Shown: positions 32,517 to 45,014, counted from the first letter of the stretch. The stretch is 64,000 nucleotides of DNA from Amaurobius ferox (GCA_951213105.1 OX578150.1:28575052-28639051); one strand, 5' to 3'. A program made the numbers and translations. Notes: a model not told the origin generated them from the sequence alone.

Positions 32517-34585
32517 GACGGGTTTGATTCTCACTGTTACTTTTAAAGTCCGCGATTATTTTAAGGGCCTCAAAGACCATTACCATAGGATCGCTCTTTT
32601 TTTGTACTAACTCTGCGAACTGCATCAACAGATGTTTTATGTCGTCTAGATTGAACATGCTAATAAATCCTCTGATGAGGTTGAGGATATCCTCCATCTT
32701 TTCAGCATCAGATTTATCAGTCGGTTCAGTCTCAGCTTCCATTTCCTCAGCCTCAACCGCGGTTTGCACTTTTTTGTGAGTGTCCTTTTGGAACTCGATA
32801 GTTTTTTGCTTTTTTTCACCCGTTTTAACTAACAGCTGGGTTTGCGCGATCTCTTCCCTCCTGACTCGTTTATTTTGTTTCCAATCCTCAACCTTCCTGT
32901 CAAGCCTATCCTTTGCCTGTCTGGCTTTTTCTATTTCCGATCTCTTTTTAATGGCAGCTGTAGCTGCTCTTACTTCCTCCAGGGTCAATTCTCTGGAGGT
33001 CGATGATTTGGGGGCCTGCTCTTGCACCGATCTGGTAGGTGCTGAAGGTTGGTGTCTTTTTTCCTGTGGCACTATGTGCGAGGAGTCCTGAGGGGGTGCC
33101 TGGGGGTTTAGTCCGAGGGCCTTTTGCCTCCAAGGGGGTATCTGATTTTTTGGGGGAGGGGGGGGCATACCCCGGTGCCTTTCCTTTGTTCCAGGGGTTC
33201 TTCGGGCATTGCCTGAAGTTCGCCGGGTGGTCTCCATTACAATTTGCACACGTTGCCTTCTCTGTCCTGGGTCTCTGGCAGTCCCGTGTGAAGTGTTCTT
33301 CAGCACACTTCAGGCACTTTGGTGGCATACTGCAGTTCTCAGAGGAGTGGTTGAACTGCTGGCACCGGTAGCAAATTTTGAAGCCCCGTGCTCTGAAGGC
33401 CTCTACCTTCACAGCCAAGTATCCTAACCTTGTGAGTCTGTAAATCCTCTGCCAGTCTTCCGTGGGCCTAAGGCTGAGTAAGAAGATCGGTAGGGGGAAT
33501 CTCGTTTTAGTGTTTCTCAGTTGAGAAACCCGGACTACATCTAATCCCATGGATGTTAGAGTAAGTGTTATTTCCTCAATGTTATAGTTTGCTGGTAGCC
33601 CCTTCAAAACTACCTTTTTGGGCCTTTCTGTTTTCAAGTTTAAGCTGTGGAAGGGGATTTTCTCACTAGTCAAATGGCGCTGAACAACCCTATAGGAGTC
33701 AGCGTCATTAGGTATCAATTTAAGCATATCTCCTGAGAGTTTGCCAGATACTTTTTTGCCTGTGATCTCATTTAACTCTTTTAAGAGAGCCTGGTAGTTA
33801 TCTCTAAACTTAATAAAAAAACATTCCGCTTTTGGGTCTTTTTTCTCTACTTCCATACTTTTATCACTACCACTATTTACAACCGTTTTTGGTTTTGGTG
33901 CACTTTTTAACACTACAGGTTGCGCGACAATTTCAGCATAAGTCTTAGGCTTATTTACTTCATTAGAATTTGCATTTACACTTTTGTCATTTACATCCTT
34001 AACAGTTACATTATTACAATCCATGTTATCATGGTCACTAGGTTTTAAGTTAGATTCTCCAGTCTGGATTTTAGTAGGAGTTCCCTTAGTGGGAAACTCC
34101 TCTGTCCTAGCCCTTTTACTTGGATTTTCAACCGTTTCAGTTTTATCAACAAGTTTGATCTCTTTAATTAGTCCTATCTCTAACAGTTTAGATTTAATTT
34201 CAGTGTTGTTTAATCTTAAATTACTATCCTCAAATGAATTAAAAATTAAATACATATCACTACTCTTAAATTTAGTCATGTCACAGCCTAACATAAAAGA
34301 ATTCACAAAATTGAACATACCCAAAATCCGGGAGACTTGGTCCTTGTCCTGGGTGATGAGTCCGTTCTTGAGCATATCCCCGATATGCAGAGTCAGCGTG
34401 TAGATCAGTAATCCACAGAAGTTCACTGTTTCCCTCACTTCCTGGGTCCACGTGCGAGAAAGTCCATCGTCCGGCAGGGAGTCAAAGTAAGAGTTCATGG
34501 CATCCCTGAGAGGCCGAGCATCATCACCATCCAGTTCCCTTGCAACATCCCTCGTCACTTCCAAAACTTCTCTGTCCAGCTCCAT
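32509..34585 (-). pseudogene. Jockey ORF1 (gag-like, three zinc knuckles), frameshifted
   Basis: Starts at ATG 34585. An N-terminal acidic, Lys/Asn-rich region is followed by an RNA-binding-like region and three CCHC knuckles (CYRCQQFNHSSENC, CLKCAEEHFTRDC, CANCNGDHPANFRQC) at about 33220-33365. The frame then shifts in a C-run on the coding strand (about 33153-33166 on the plus strand). One frame stops at 32948, while the other continues with a Gln/Lys/Glu coiled-coil region to TAG 32509. A one-base change in the homopolymer would explain it, whether a real mutation, a sequencing error or programmed slippage. Its stop overlaps the ORF2 start by 8 bases. Confidence 0.88.
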
Positions 34586-35244
34586 AGTCCAGCAGGGTCA
34601 ATCCACACAAAAAACAGAACCACGTGGGAAAAACACACGTGTTAATCCAAAGTCGAAAGCACAAAATGGCGAAAAGCCGCACACAATAAAGTTGAAGATT
34701 ACTTAGCCCGACGTGCTCTATCGTAACAAGATATAACACGCCCAAGCGCAAAACGTTTAAACAAATGGAGAGATATTTATTATATAATATCTCTCTCTTC
34801 TCTTTCTGGAAGATATCCCAAAATCAGAATTTAATTGAATTTGTTTTTTTCCCTATATTAAATAATTTTTTTAATTAAAAAACTACTTAACATATTTTAC
34901 TGAATTTTTTTTTATATATTCTATGGGATAATGTGAATATTTCCTAAAAATTTCGAAGCAATTCGTGAATTTTAAATTTACTTAAAAAATGTTTGAAAAA
35001 TTAGGTCCCATAGGGTTCAATGTATTTCATTTTTTCAACCCGGGTTCAATAAAAAACTAATTGGGTGATATTATTTATTTATATTCCCATAGGTCCTACA
35101 GACCGTCTGAACAACATACTAAAATTTCATTTTGATAAACTCATTTTTACGGCAGTTATCGTGCTAACGGACAGACAGACAGACAGACAGACAGACAGAA
35201 TGAACAAAGTCATAAACACTTTTCAACTTTGTTGTAAAGTGTTA

Positions 35245-35395
35245 AAAAGTAGTAAATAGAAACCTCGAACCTCCAACCACGGGCCAATGAATTTATGTCA
35301 CAGTCTGATGATAAGAACCACATAATGAGATTGGAGATTAAAGGCGCTTCGTGTCTGGTGCTCTGTCCTGTACGACACTCGTATTTCTAAGGCCA
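35245..35395 (+). mobile_element. 5'-truncated LINE 3' end (same 3' UTR as the Jockey)
   Basis: GTAGTAAATAGAAACCTCG...GTACGACACT matches the 3' UTR of the Jockey (reverse of 29505-29645). It lies directly after the family B3 terminus. Only about 145 bp remain. Confidence 0.7.
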
Positions 35396-35689
35396 GTGTT
35401 CCACGGAGCACAGTCAGACCCCACCCACTCTCACCTTTCTTTCCCGAGGAAATTTTTCCTCTTTTTCCAAATTCTGCGACTCGACAGATCTTGATTGTGA
35501 TTCGTCACAATCAGGATCTAAGAGCATCGCCCGTTTCTTGACTTCCTCTTTTAGACTTCAGGTTTGTTGGTTCTCTTGCACTGACGAAGGGGATTCAACG
35601 TATCCTCGAAACAGCTGCATGCTACATTATTCTGTTATTTGTACTTATTTACGTTGCTGTAGTAATTATTTCTTTTCTATATGATTTCG
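35396..35689 (+). other. Possible Penelope-like remnant with CTGACGA...GAAA motif
   Basis: CTGACGA at 35581-35587, a stem (GGGGAT/ATCCTC) and GAAAC. The preceding 180 bases are C/T-rich and the following bases match the reverse of about 26050-26110. No ORF. Confidence 0.3.
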
Positions 35690-35935
35690 TTATAGAATTT
35701 TAAAACTCTTTTCTATTAATTGTGCTATAGGATTCTATAACACTTTTCTATGAATTTTGTTACATAATTCTATAATTCTTCTCTACAAATTTTTTTATGG
35801 AATTCTATAACTTTCCTAGAGAGTGCCTATAGAATTTTGGAACTTTTTAATAGATACTATTAGTGAATTCTATACCACTTTTCTACAGATTATGTTATGG
35901 AATTTTATAATTCCCATTATTCTATAATTCTCTTC
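35690..35935 (+). repeat. Degenerate tandem repeat, about 50-bp period
   Basis: Five or so imperfect units built from ACTTTTCTA...ATTTTGTTAT and GGAATTCTATAA. Lies just upstream of exon B. Confidence 0.5.
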
Positions 35936-35956
35936 AATCAATTTTTCTTCTAACAG

Positions 35957-36080
35957 GCATGTGGACTTCATCAACGTTTTGGCTTACGACTATCGCGGGC
36001 CATGGCAAAATGTGACCGGGCATCATTCCGCACTTTACCAGAGGACCGGAGACCCAACAGACGATGAGATCCACAACGTG
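35957..36080 (+). CDS. GH18 chitinase-like gene, exon B
   Basis: Acceptor TTCTTCTAACAG, donor GTAAAT at 36081. It encodes HVDFINVLAYDYRGPW...TGHHSALY, matching the GH18 strand-6 motif, usually MxYDxxG; here it reads LAYDYRG, with the Tyr-Asp pair kept. It completes the split Lys codon from exon A and ends on a full codon, EIHNV. The 20.4-kb intron before it holds most of the repeats in this window. Confidence 0.9.
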
Positions 36081-37065
36081 GTAAATAAGATATCTCTGGC
36101 ATTGGAACATATTTCAGAGAGTTAAATGTTTTTTGAGTTTTAACCATTTCAAAATTGAGCAGTTTTGATGTTTCAGTTTAGAATGCTGTTCGTATGCATT
36201 TATTTTTCATCTAAGGCTCAGCTGGCACTTAAAGGTCAATCTATTTAACATTTGACAATAACGTTTAAAAGGTAATTGTTAATTTAATTAACAATTATTT
36301 CTTTATCGTTATTTGTTGTAAACGATTTAATGAGTTAACCGTGAAAGTTAATTGTGCATAGCAATTTTAATTTCGTAAATTTTAAATGCAATTATAGTTA
36401 ATCCATTACTAATGTTAAAATTTTTTAAATTTTAAGAAGTTTTTTTTTCTCATCATATAATGCACTTAAAAAGTGAAATATTATTTTTGCAGTTGAGTGG
36501 CATTGATATGACCTCAAAAATATACCAGAAACATCGTTTGTTGTTTTCAAAACGGCAGACGATTACTACAGACCTACCTTAACACTTTCCAACATAGTTG
36601 AAAAATGTTTATGACTTTGGTTAGTTCGCATGATAACTTCCGTAAAAATGACTGTCGAAATGAAATTTTAGTATGTTATTGAGACGGTTTGTAGGATGTT
36701 TCATAACTCAGGACAAACTGTCTGAAATATGCGCTGCATTGCTGAAGCTCTACAACGAATTCAGGAACTCTTCAATAACACGCTTGTAAGAATGGCTAGA
36801 AAAATAAGGTTCTAAAATTAAACATTCCTTCACTCTGATAAAACGCGAACTTTTGTTTTAGAGATAGAGTATATAATGATCTGATTTGAATACTTCTGAC
36901 GCATTGGTGAAACAGACGAACATTTCTGATATATTGAGGGTATATTAATACCACCCATTTGAAAAAAATTCTACTATTCCTATTTCACGATAGGAATTTA
37001 AAATTTGATATGAGCGACGAAAGTCAAGTGGAGACTCTTTCTCAAGATGTTTTTTTTTTGCACAG
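36081..37065 (+). other. Intron B-C with a family B fragment
   Basis: 985-bp intron (GTAAAT...GCACAG). A family B head fragment is at about 36579-36700 (ACACTTTCCAACATAGTTG, GATAACTTCCGTAAAAATG). The rest is AT-rich with nothing recognisable. Confidence 0.6.
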
Positions 37066-37251
37066 AACTATGGAATCAACTACTGGATCGATCATGGAGC
37101 CGACAGAAAGAAGATCATTCTTGGCTTAGCTTTCTACGGCCGTACGTTTCAACTAGCCAATCCTAGCATTACCGGATTGGCTGCTCCAACTGTCGGAGCA
37201 GGAACAGCTGGATCCATAAGCAAAGAACCAGGGATGCTTCAATATAATGAG
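37066..37251 (+). CDS. GH18 chitinase-like gene, exon C
   Basis: Acceptor TTTTTTTTTGCACAG, donor GTCAGT. Phase 0 at both ends, 62 codons. It contains NYWIDHGADRKKIILGLAFYG, then RTFQL and APTVGAGTAGS, the conserved KLxxGxxFYGRxF-type strand and the loop leading to the insertion domain of GH18 chitinases. It ends MLQYNE, joining exon D as YNEICLELK. Confidence 0.93.
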
Positions 37252-38262
37252 GTCAGTTATTATAAACATATTAAACTTAGAAATGGGCAAATTTATGCTG
37301 TATCGTTTACAGTGATATCTTGATGGGCGTATATGCATCATACAACTGGTTGAGACTGGCTTACTATGTGATGAATTATACAACCCAAACTACTAAAGGC
37401 AGAACCTTGAAACACGTGGAACTTAATGAGAAAATAAATCTTTAACTTGGAATTTTGTTTGAAACATTTTATTCGAACTATAACTCGAAAACGACTACAC
37501 GCACAAAATTCGTTTTTATTCCACCACGCACATAAAAAAAATATAAATATATTCTAAATTTTCTTAATAAACTCGGTTTGTGTACAAACTAACCTTTATT
37601 GTATTTTAATTTATAGTTATAGTAGATGATTTTTTTATCTTCTACAATAATGAAAGCGGATACCTGTCTGTATGCCTGTGCAGTTTGTAGTGAAAAATCT
37701 AAAAGACGTGAAATTTGGCTCAGAGGTATCTCCTCTCCCGAATGGAAACACCCGGTTGAGATTTTTTAAAAATTCGAATTAGTTAAAAGTCACAAATTTA
37801 CCAGGCGAAATTCGGAACAATCACAATACAGTGGTCAATTTTGATTGGTACCGCCGTCTATTGCACGTTGCTAAAACTACAGCTATTTTTAGGTTTCACG
37901 TACAGCTCAAACTGCTGTTAATGTAATAAAGCTCAAATAATTTCGTTAAGTGCAAAATACTAAACAAAATAATAGTGTCGACCCGTTTCGAAAGCAAGAA
38001 ATTGCTTTCTTCGTCAGGACACATAAGATGCGTAACCAAGCCCAAATACAAGGACTGAGATCGACTAAGGAAAAAATATCATAATCGATCCTTTCGATTT
38101 CGGCCCATCGTACACATGATCGATAAGGGAAAAAACTAAATCCAACGGGCCAAGCCAATCAGGAAATCTCCAGCAATCCCGCTGACAGGATTTGGACAAG
38201 GTATTACAAGGATTAATTAGAAGGCTATTATCCAGCCTGTAGTGTATAGTTCTTGAATAATT
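37252..38262 (+). other. Intron C-D, first part: dispersed repeat and ribozyme-like motif
   Basis: About 37640-37900 (GTCTGTATGCCTGTGCAG, TTCGAATTAGTTAAAAGTC) is a repeat also seen at 58130-58370. 37975-38022 holds a hammerhead-like motif on the minus strand. No gene. Confidence 0.45.
37975..38022 (-). ncRNA. Hammerhead-ribozyme-like motif
   Basis: Minus strand, in order: stem I strand GTGTC, core CTGACGA, one extra A, an 8-bp stem II (GAAAGCAA/TTGCTTTC, loop TTTC), core GAAA, a minimal stem III (AC/GU), the cleavage triplet GTC, and the other stem I strand GACAC. The geometry matches a minimal type I hammerhead apart from the extra A after the first core and a very short stem III. Activity is uncertain. 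Confidence 0.4.
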
Positions 38263-38376
38263 ACTTTCCTTATATGCATAATGCATAAAGAAAGTATTGT
38301 GACGAGGTCGAGTTTACGATGGGAGAGCACGTTTCAAGCATCCCTGATCACGAATCGAAAGTTTTTAGGTGATGTC

Positions 38377-38426
<50 letters not shown>

Positions 38427-39197
38427 TATGTGTGTGTGTGTCGGTGAGCCTGTGGAGACGATATCCCACGAACGAATGGAGCGATTCGAATGAAATTTGG
38501 TACAAAAATCACAATCCGTGAATACTGAAAGCCTATTGTTTGTAAACGTAACCGAATGTTCGGAACCCCCCTAAATTTTCGAGTGAAATTTTGAAGAAAT
38601 CATCAAAAAATCAAAACCTTTAATAAAGTTACGCAAATAGGCATTCCTTATGTAATTTTTCCTTAGAAAACGATTGACACAAACTTTAGAACACTAGCAT
38701 AAATCGTTCTCGAGATATTGCACATTTTTCAAATAAATTTATCAAAAAATCCCATAAATTAAAAAAAAATATTAACTGTTGAGAAACATGTTCACTTTTC
38801 ATATAAAATATCATGCGATAAATTGGGTGACATCATTCGCGTGGATCTAGCTCGTTCCATTCATTGAGTAATACTTTTGTATTTGAACGCCAATAGTCAT
38901 TTATCTGCTATAAGAATTACTTATTTCTCCGTCCATAAATCTTGGCGAGATTTTGGCGACGAATTTGGCGTAATGTCGCCAACTTGGCGACTTTTTAAAA
39001 TGTTGAAAAATTAACGAAAATCTCGCCAAATGGATAAAAATGACTCTAAATCAATGAAAATGACGACTAATTGATAAAAATTCGATATCTTGGAAAGAAT
39101 ATAAGTATCTACTATAAGAAAAACCTTTTTTTTTTTACTGTAAAAGTAGTAAATTCATTGCATTATATAAGGAAAGTCATGTGTTGCCCACATCAGA
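38263..39197 (+). mobile_element. Family A element A10, complete
   Basis: Head hairpin, a GT tract (38376-38421), body and tail TTGCCCACATCAGA. The following T-run is the insertion target. Confidence 0.85.
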
Positions 39198-39556
39198 TTT
39201 TTTTAATTAATAGTTATAGCTAGAGATGTTGATTTTCCGGAAAATTTTGAAATATTTCTCAATATTACATTTCAGATGAGATAATATGTTCAGACAGCTA
39301 CAGTCAAACATATATTACATAACAAGGTTAAAAAAGTTTAAATTTAGAAACATATTAAAAATTATATGTATGAAAATTTCTTGTATCTGTACATTGCAGT
39401 CATTTGTTATATCTCCCATGAACTGTAGGGTGAGTTCATGGGATTCTCTTCAGTGAATTCGAATAAATACATATTTTTTTTTATCCGCGTTTATTTTACT
39501 TTGTTACTAAACTTTTAGACGTGAACACAATTTTGTTTAGTAAGATGCCTCCTGCG
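39198..39556. other. Unassigned intronic sequence
   Basis: AT-rich, nothing recognisable. Confidence 0.3.
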
Positions 39557-39592
39557 AAATGGTAAACTCATACTCCAATATTACTTTCCTTA

Positions 39593-40508
39593 TAGACATA
39601 ATGTATAAGGAAAGTATTGTGACGGGGTCGAAAATTCGAATTCGAGTTTTCGACGGGAGAGCACGTTTCAAGCATCCCTGATCACGAAATAAACATTTTT
39701 GAGGTGATGTCTGTGTGTGTGAAAGTATGTGCGTGTGTCAGTGAGCCTCTGGAGATGATATCTCACGAACGAATGGAGCGATTCGAATGAAATTTGGTAC
39801 AAAAATCACAATCCGTGAATACTGGAAGCCTATTGTTTTTAAATACAATCAAATGTTCAGAAACCCCCTAAATTTTGGAGTGAAATTTTGAAAAAATCAT
39901 CAAAAAATCGAAACCATCAATAAAGTTACGCACATAGACATTTCTTATGTAATTTTTGCTTAGAAACCGATTGACATAAACTGTAGAACGCTATAATAAA
40001 CCGTTCTCGAGATATTGCAGCGTTTTCAAATAAATTTATCAAAAAATCCCATAAATTAAAAAGAAAAAATTAACTGTTGAGAAACATGTTCACTTCTCAT
40101 ATGTAATATCATGCGATAAATTGGGTGACATCATCCTCGTGGATCTAGCTCGTTCCATTCATGAAAAAAGATACTTTGAGTAATGCTTTTGTATTTGAAC
40201 GCAAATAGTCATTTATCTGCTATAAGAATAACTTACTTCTCCGTCCATAACGCTTGGCGAGATTTTGGCGACAAATTTGGAGGAATGTCGCCAACTTGGC
40301 GACTTTTTGAAATGTTGCCAAATTAACGAAAATATCGCCAAATAGATAAAAATGACGCTAAATCAATGAAAATGACGACTAATTGTCGAAAATTTAATAT
40401 CGTGGAAAGAATATGAGTATCTACTATAAGAGAAACCTATTTTTTTTACTGTAAAAATAGTAAATTCATTACATTATATAAGGAAAGTCATGTGTTGCCC
40501 ACATCAGA
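39593..40508 (+). mobile_element. Family A element A11 (left palindrome arm)
   Basis: Complete head hairpin, short GT tract, body and CACATCAGA tail. Mirror partner of A12. Confidence 0.85.
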
Positions 40509-41181
40509 TTTCTTTGGTTTTAAGATCAAGAGTTACGTTATAGTATTTTGTGGTTCAGCCCCAGTTTTCAGGTGCCCAGCAAAATAAGACGTACGGATGG
40601 ACTTTGAAGATCAGGTTTTAACGAAAATATGCCGCTATGTCCAAACCGGACGAGATCATAGAGTTTGCGGACCTTTTAAATTAACGTCTGAAGGTATGGG
40701 GGAGGGGGGGGGTCTGAAGACGGTTATGCCTGGAAGGGTTTGAAACACTAATGGAGCTGCTCTGTGGCTCCTGAGACGAATCAGAATGGTCTCATTAATT
40801 TTAGGGCGGATTTTAAAACTTGAGAGAGCGCGAAAATATTGGAGAGTTTCGAGGAGATGAGCTGGAGACGAGATCGAAATAGGTGGCATATTTTTGGCGT
40901 GTGAAATTGATGTCGGAGACCATAGCAGCTCCATTGGTCTTTCAAACCCCTCCAGACACAACCATCTTCGGAAAGCCCCCCGCAACAATTGATAACCTTC
41001 GGACGTTAATTCAAAAGGCCAGCAAATTCTATGATCCTGTCCAGTTTGGACATTGCGGCATATTTTCGTTAAAATCTGCTCTTCAAAGTCCATCCGCACA
41101 GCCTGTTTTGCTGGGCACCTGCAAACTGGGGCTAAACCACAAAATACTATAACGTAACTCCTGACCTTAAAACCAAAAAAA

Positions 41182-41958
41182 TCTGATGTGGGCAACACAT
41201 GACTTTCCTTATATAATGCAATGAATTTACTACTTTTACAGCAAAAAAATAGCTCAAACTTATAATAGATACTTATATTCATTTCAAGATATTGAATTTT
41301 CTTCAATTAGTCGTGATTTTCATTGATTTAGCGTCATTTCTAACCATTTGGCGAGATTTTTGTTAATTTGGCATCATTTAAAAATGTCGCTAAGTTGGCG
41401 ACATACCCCCAAATTCGTCGCCAAAATCTCGCCAAGCGTTTTGGAAGGAGAAATAAGTTGCTCTTATAGCAGATAAATGACAATTGGCGTTCAAATACAA
41501 AAGTATTACTAAGTATCTTTTCTGATGAATGGAACGAGCTAGATCCACAAAAATGATGTCACCAAATTTATCGCATGATATTACATATGAAAGGTGACCA
41601 TGTTTCTCAACAGTTAATATATTTTTTTAATTTATAGGATTTTTTGATAAATTTATTTGAAAAATGTGCAATATCTCGAGAACGGTTCGTGTTAGCGTTC
41701 TAAAGTTTATGTATTTCGTTTTCTAAGGAAACATTACATAAGAAATGTCTATTTATGTAACTTTATTAAGGATTTTGATTTTTTGATGAGTTTTTCAAAA
41801 TTTCACTCAAAAATTTAGGGGGGTTTTGACCATTCGATTCCGTTTAAAAACTTTCAGTATTCATAGATTGTGATTTTTATATAAATTTCATTCGAATCGC
41901 TCCATTCGTTCGTGAGATATCGTCTCCACAGGCTCACTGACACACACACACAAACATA

Positions 41959-42024
<66 letters not shown>

Positions 42025-42146
42025 TCACCTCAAAAATATTCGATTCGTGATCAGAGATGCTTGAAACGTGCTCTCCCGAAAACTCGAATTCGAATATTCG
42101 ACCCCGTCACAATACTTTCCTTATACATTATGTATATAAGGAAAGT
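41182..42146 (-). mobile_element. Family A element A12 (right palindrome arm)
   Basis: TCTGATGTGGGCAAC start, long (CA)n at about 41940-42020 and terminal hairpin. Same flanks as A11 in reverse. Confidence 0.85.
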
Positions 42147-42403
42147 AATATTGGAGCATGAGTTTACCATGGGACAATGGCTCCCAGCCACAATTTATGG
42201 GTATAAATGAAATTCTTCTGTATTTATATTACTCACATTAATGTAATCATATTTATCAATCAATATGTTTTTGAATTTTGTCATAATAATTTTTTATAAA
42301 ATAATGAATTTTGAATTTTGTACCGTACTAATATATAAAATGAAGAATTTAAAATTGTCTTATAAGTTAAGTAGTACTATTATACTATTAGTACTATTAG
42401 TAA

Positions 42404-42718
42404 TCCCCAGTAGCAATCAATTTTGGCAATCAATATTGGAAATTTCGGGCCAATATGAAAAAGTGAACATTTTGACTGAATTTTCCCAATATTGGCTTTA
42501 AAATATTGGGAAAATATTACGCCAATATCGGTGTTTCATTGCAAATATTTCCATTGAAATACCAATAAAGTAATATTTTAATGAAAATATTCTGCCAATA
42601 TTGGAGGTCAATGTAACCCCAATATTTGCCTAATATTGGGATTATATTGAAAATAAATGTAATGCCAAGATGTATAATATTGGTTCAATATTAGACCAAT
42701 ATTAAATGCTACTAGGGA
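42404..42718. mobile_element. MITE rich in CCAATATTGG-type palindromes
   Basis: Inverted ends CCCAGTAGCAATCAATTTTGG-like at the left and CCAATATTAAATGCTACTAGGG at the right. Inside are many AATATT/CCAATATT words in both directions. No ORF. Confidence 0.55.
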
Positions 42719-42730
42719 TATTATTAGTAC

Positions 42731-43287
42731 AGTCGAACCTGTTCGAAACGGAACCTGTAGGAAACGAAATATTGCAATAAGCGGGAAATATTTTAACCCC
42801 GTCCAAAAATATAGGAAATTTCATGTTATTTTGCCCACGGAACCTGCTCAACCCGGGAACGGATGGCCAATTTAGTAAAAGCATTTTTATTAGTAAAAGC
42901 ATCTGTTGCAACGAACAGAGAATGGAAAAATCACCCAACTATTTTAGCCATATATTTCCATGAGAAGCACTTTTCACAGAACTTTCTATTAAATTATATC
43001 ACGATTTTCTGAAAGCCATTTCAGAACTTTATGAATTTTCTGTTAATCAGGGAGATTCTGAAATGCTGGAAATATTAATCGATGCACGATTTTTAACTGA
43101 AAGTATCATTAGTAAGACACATGTCCAAGAAACCATGTTGGATTATTTTGAAAGTTCATCTCACATTTTTTTTAATTTATTTTTTCGTTTTATGGTAAGC
43201 AATAATATTTTACCGGTAAGTCAATTCATCTAGTGTTTAAAGCATGGTAATAAGCTAACAGTTAAGGACATGGGGTGCACTGTATTT
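42731..43287 (+). pseudogene. pogo/Tigger-like transposase remnant
   Basis: Starts TACAGTCGAACCTGTTCG, like a pogo/Tigger end after a TA. Between about 43048 and 43163 one frame reads DSEMLEILIDARFLTES and QETMLDYFES, similar in style to the C-terminal part of Tigger transposases. The catalytic part is missing and the right end is unclear. Confidence 0.4.
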
Positions 43288-43292
43288 TTATT

Positions 43293-43726
43293 ACTTTCCA
43301 AATATACATAATGTATAAGGAAAGTATTGTGATGGGGTCGAAAATTCGAATTCGAGTTTTCGACGGGAGAGCACGTTTCAAGCATCCCTGATCACGAATC
43401 GAACATTTTTGGGGTGATGTCTGTGTGTGTGTGTGTATGAGAGCCTGTGGAGACGATAACAGACGAACGAATGGAGCGATTCAAATGAAATTTGGTACAA
43501 AAATCACAATCCATTAATTCTGGAAGCCTATTGCTTTAAAACACAATCGAATGTTCAGAACCCCATAAATTTTCGAGTGAAATTTTGAAAAAAATCATCA
43601 AAAAATCAAAACCTTTAATAAAGTTACGCAAATAGACATTTCTTATGTAATTTTTCCTGAGAAAACGATTGACATAAACTTTAGAATGCTAGCATGAACT
43701 GTTCTCGAGGTATTGCACATTTTTTA
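43293..43726 (+). mobile_element. Family A element A13, 3' truncated
   Basis: Head hairpin, short GT tract and body up to GAGGTATTGCACATTTTT. Tail missing. 43727-44012 is unassigned. Confidence 0.8.
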
Positions 43727-44012
43727 CATATACACCTGTGATCGCAGTATACAAAAATGTACGTATGCACATATTTCATATAATTAAATTAGCTATTATG
43801 GTATATAGTATTAATCGGATTTATCTAAATACACTTTTCAGAATTTTTACAGTCTGATGTATAGGTGAGCAATTACATATGGACTATCAGCACTTCCAGC
43901 TAAATTTTTAAACTTAGCTTTTCCTAAAACGAACTGCATGAGACGGAAAACTTTTCCGAGACAGAAAATTCAGACGGCAGGTTCAGCTGTTGAATATAAT
44001 AGTGAAATATAT

Positions 44013-44137
44013 ACTTTTCTTATATACATAATGTATAAGGAAAGTATTGTGATGGGGTCGAAAATTCGAAATCGAGTTTTCGGCGGGACAGCACGTTTCA
44101 GGCATCCCTGATTACGAATCGAGCATTTTTGAGGTGA

Positions 44138-44174
<37 letters not shown>

Positions 44175-45014
44175 GTGTGTGTGTGTTTGCGTGTGTGTGT
44201 TTGCGTGTGTGTGTGTGCGTGTGTGAAAGTCTGTGTGTAGGTGTGTGTGTCAGTAAGTCTGTGGAGACGATATCTCACGAACGAATGGAACGATTCGAAT
44301 AAAATTTGGTACAAAAATCGCAATCAATGAATACTGGAAGCCTATTGTTTTTAAACGCAATCGAATGTTCAGAACCCCCTAAATTTTCGAGTGAAATTTT
44401 GAAAAAATCATCAAAAAATCAAAACCTTTAATAAAGTAACGCAAGTAGACATTTCTTATGTAATTTTTCCTTAGAAAACGATTGCCATAAACTTTAGAAC
44501 GCTAGTATGATCCGTTCTCGAGATATTGTACATTTTTCAAATAAATTTATCAAAAAATCCCATAAATTAAAAAAATATATTAACTTTTGAGAAACATGTT
44601 CACTTTTCATATGTGATATCCTGCGATACATTGGGTGACATCATTCTCGTGGATCTAACTCGTTCCATTCATGAGAAAAGGTACTTGGGTAATACTTTTG
44701 TATTTCAACGCCAATAGTCATTTATCTGGTATAAGAATATCTTATTTCTACGTCCATAACGCTTGGTCTGATTTTGTCAACAAATTTGGCGGAATGTCGC
44801 CAACTTAGCGACTTTTTAAATGTTGCCAAATTAACGAAAATCTCGCCAAATAGATAAAAATGACGCTAAATCAATGAAAACGGCGACTAATTGAAGAAAA
44901 TTCAATATCTTGGAGAGAATATAAGTATCTACTATAAGAATAACATTTTTTTAACTATATAAGTAGTACATTCATTGCATTATATAAGGAAAGTCATGTG
45001 TTGCTCACATCAGA
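44013..45014 (+). mobile_element. Family A element A14, abutting exon D
   Basis: Full length with an interrupted GTGT/GTTTGC tract (44140-44225). Tail TTGCTCACATCAGA. Its T-rich flank lies in the last 30 bases of the intron before exon D. Confidence 0.85.

Larger units (their letters stand above)
29499..34747 (-). mobile_element. Near full-length Jockey-clade LINE
   Basis: About 5.25 kb, flanked by a perfect 15-base duplication GCAAAACGTTTAAAC (29484-29498 and 34748-34762). It has a 5' UTR (34586-34747), ORF1 gag-like, ORF2 with endonuclease and RT, and a 3' UTR of about 330-450 bases. The related copy B5 supplies the empty site. The insertion looks recent, though both ORFs carry a disabling change. 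Confidence 0.9.
27919..35244 (-). mobile_element. Family B element B3, reverse, with nested C1 and Jockey
   Basis: Begins TAACAAGAAAGATCAATCATGC and ends with the CAGACAGA tract and ACACTTTTCAACTTTG hairpin (35205-35244). It contains family C1 and an A/T-rich block (29200-29483), both shared with B5 (54895-56968), plus the Jockey (29499-34747), which B5 lacks. Confidence 0.75.
39557..42172. repeat. 2.6-kb palindrome formed by two inverted arms
   Basis: The left arm is A11 with outer flank GGTAAACTCATACTCC and inner sequence GGTTTTAAGATCAAGAG... The right arm is A12 with inner sequence ...CTCCTGACCTTAAAACC and outer flank GGAGCATGAGTTTACC. Homology continues inward to a centre near 40850, for example ATGGAGCTGC (about 40751) against GCAGCTCCAT (about 40927). 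The arms are about 1.25 kb. Confidence 0.8.

Noticed and set aside
30744..33427. Plus-strand frames opposite the Jockey ORFs
   Set aside because: Antisense shadows of the LINE coding sequence.
35161..35199. CAGA tandem tract as a CRISPR or telomere-like array
   Set aside because: It is the microsatellite of family B and recurs in all its copies.
40656..41306. 216-residue minus-strand frame as a host gene
   Set aside because: It crosses the palindrome arm and the family A12 tail, and shows no domain or splice context.
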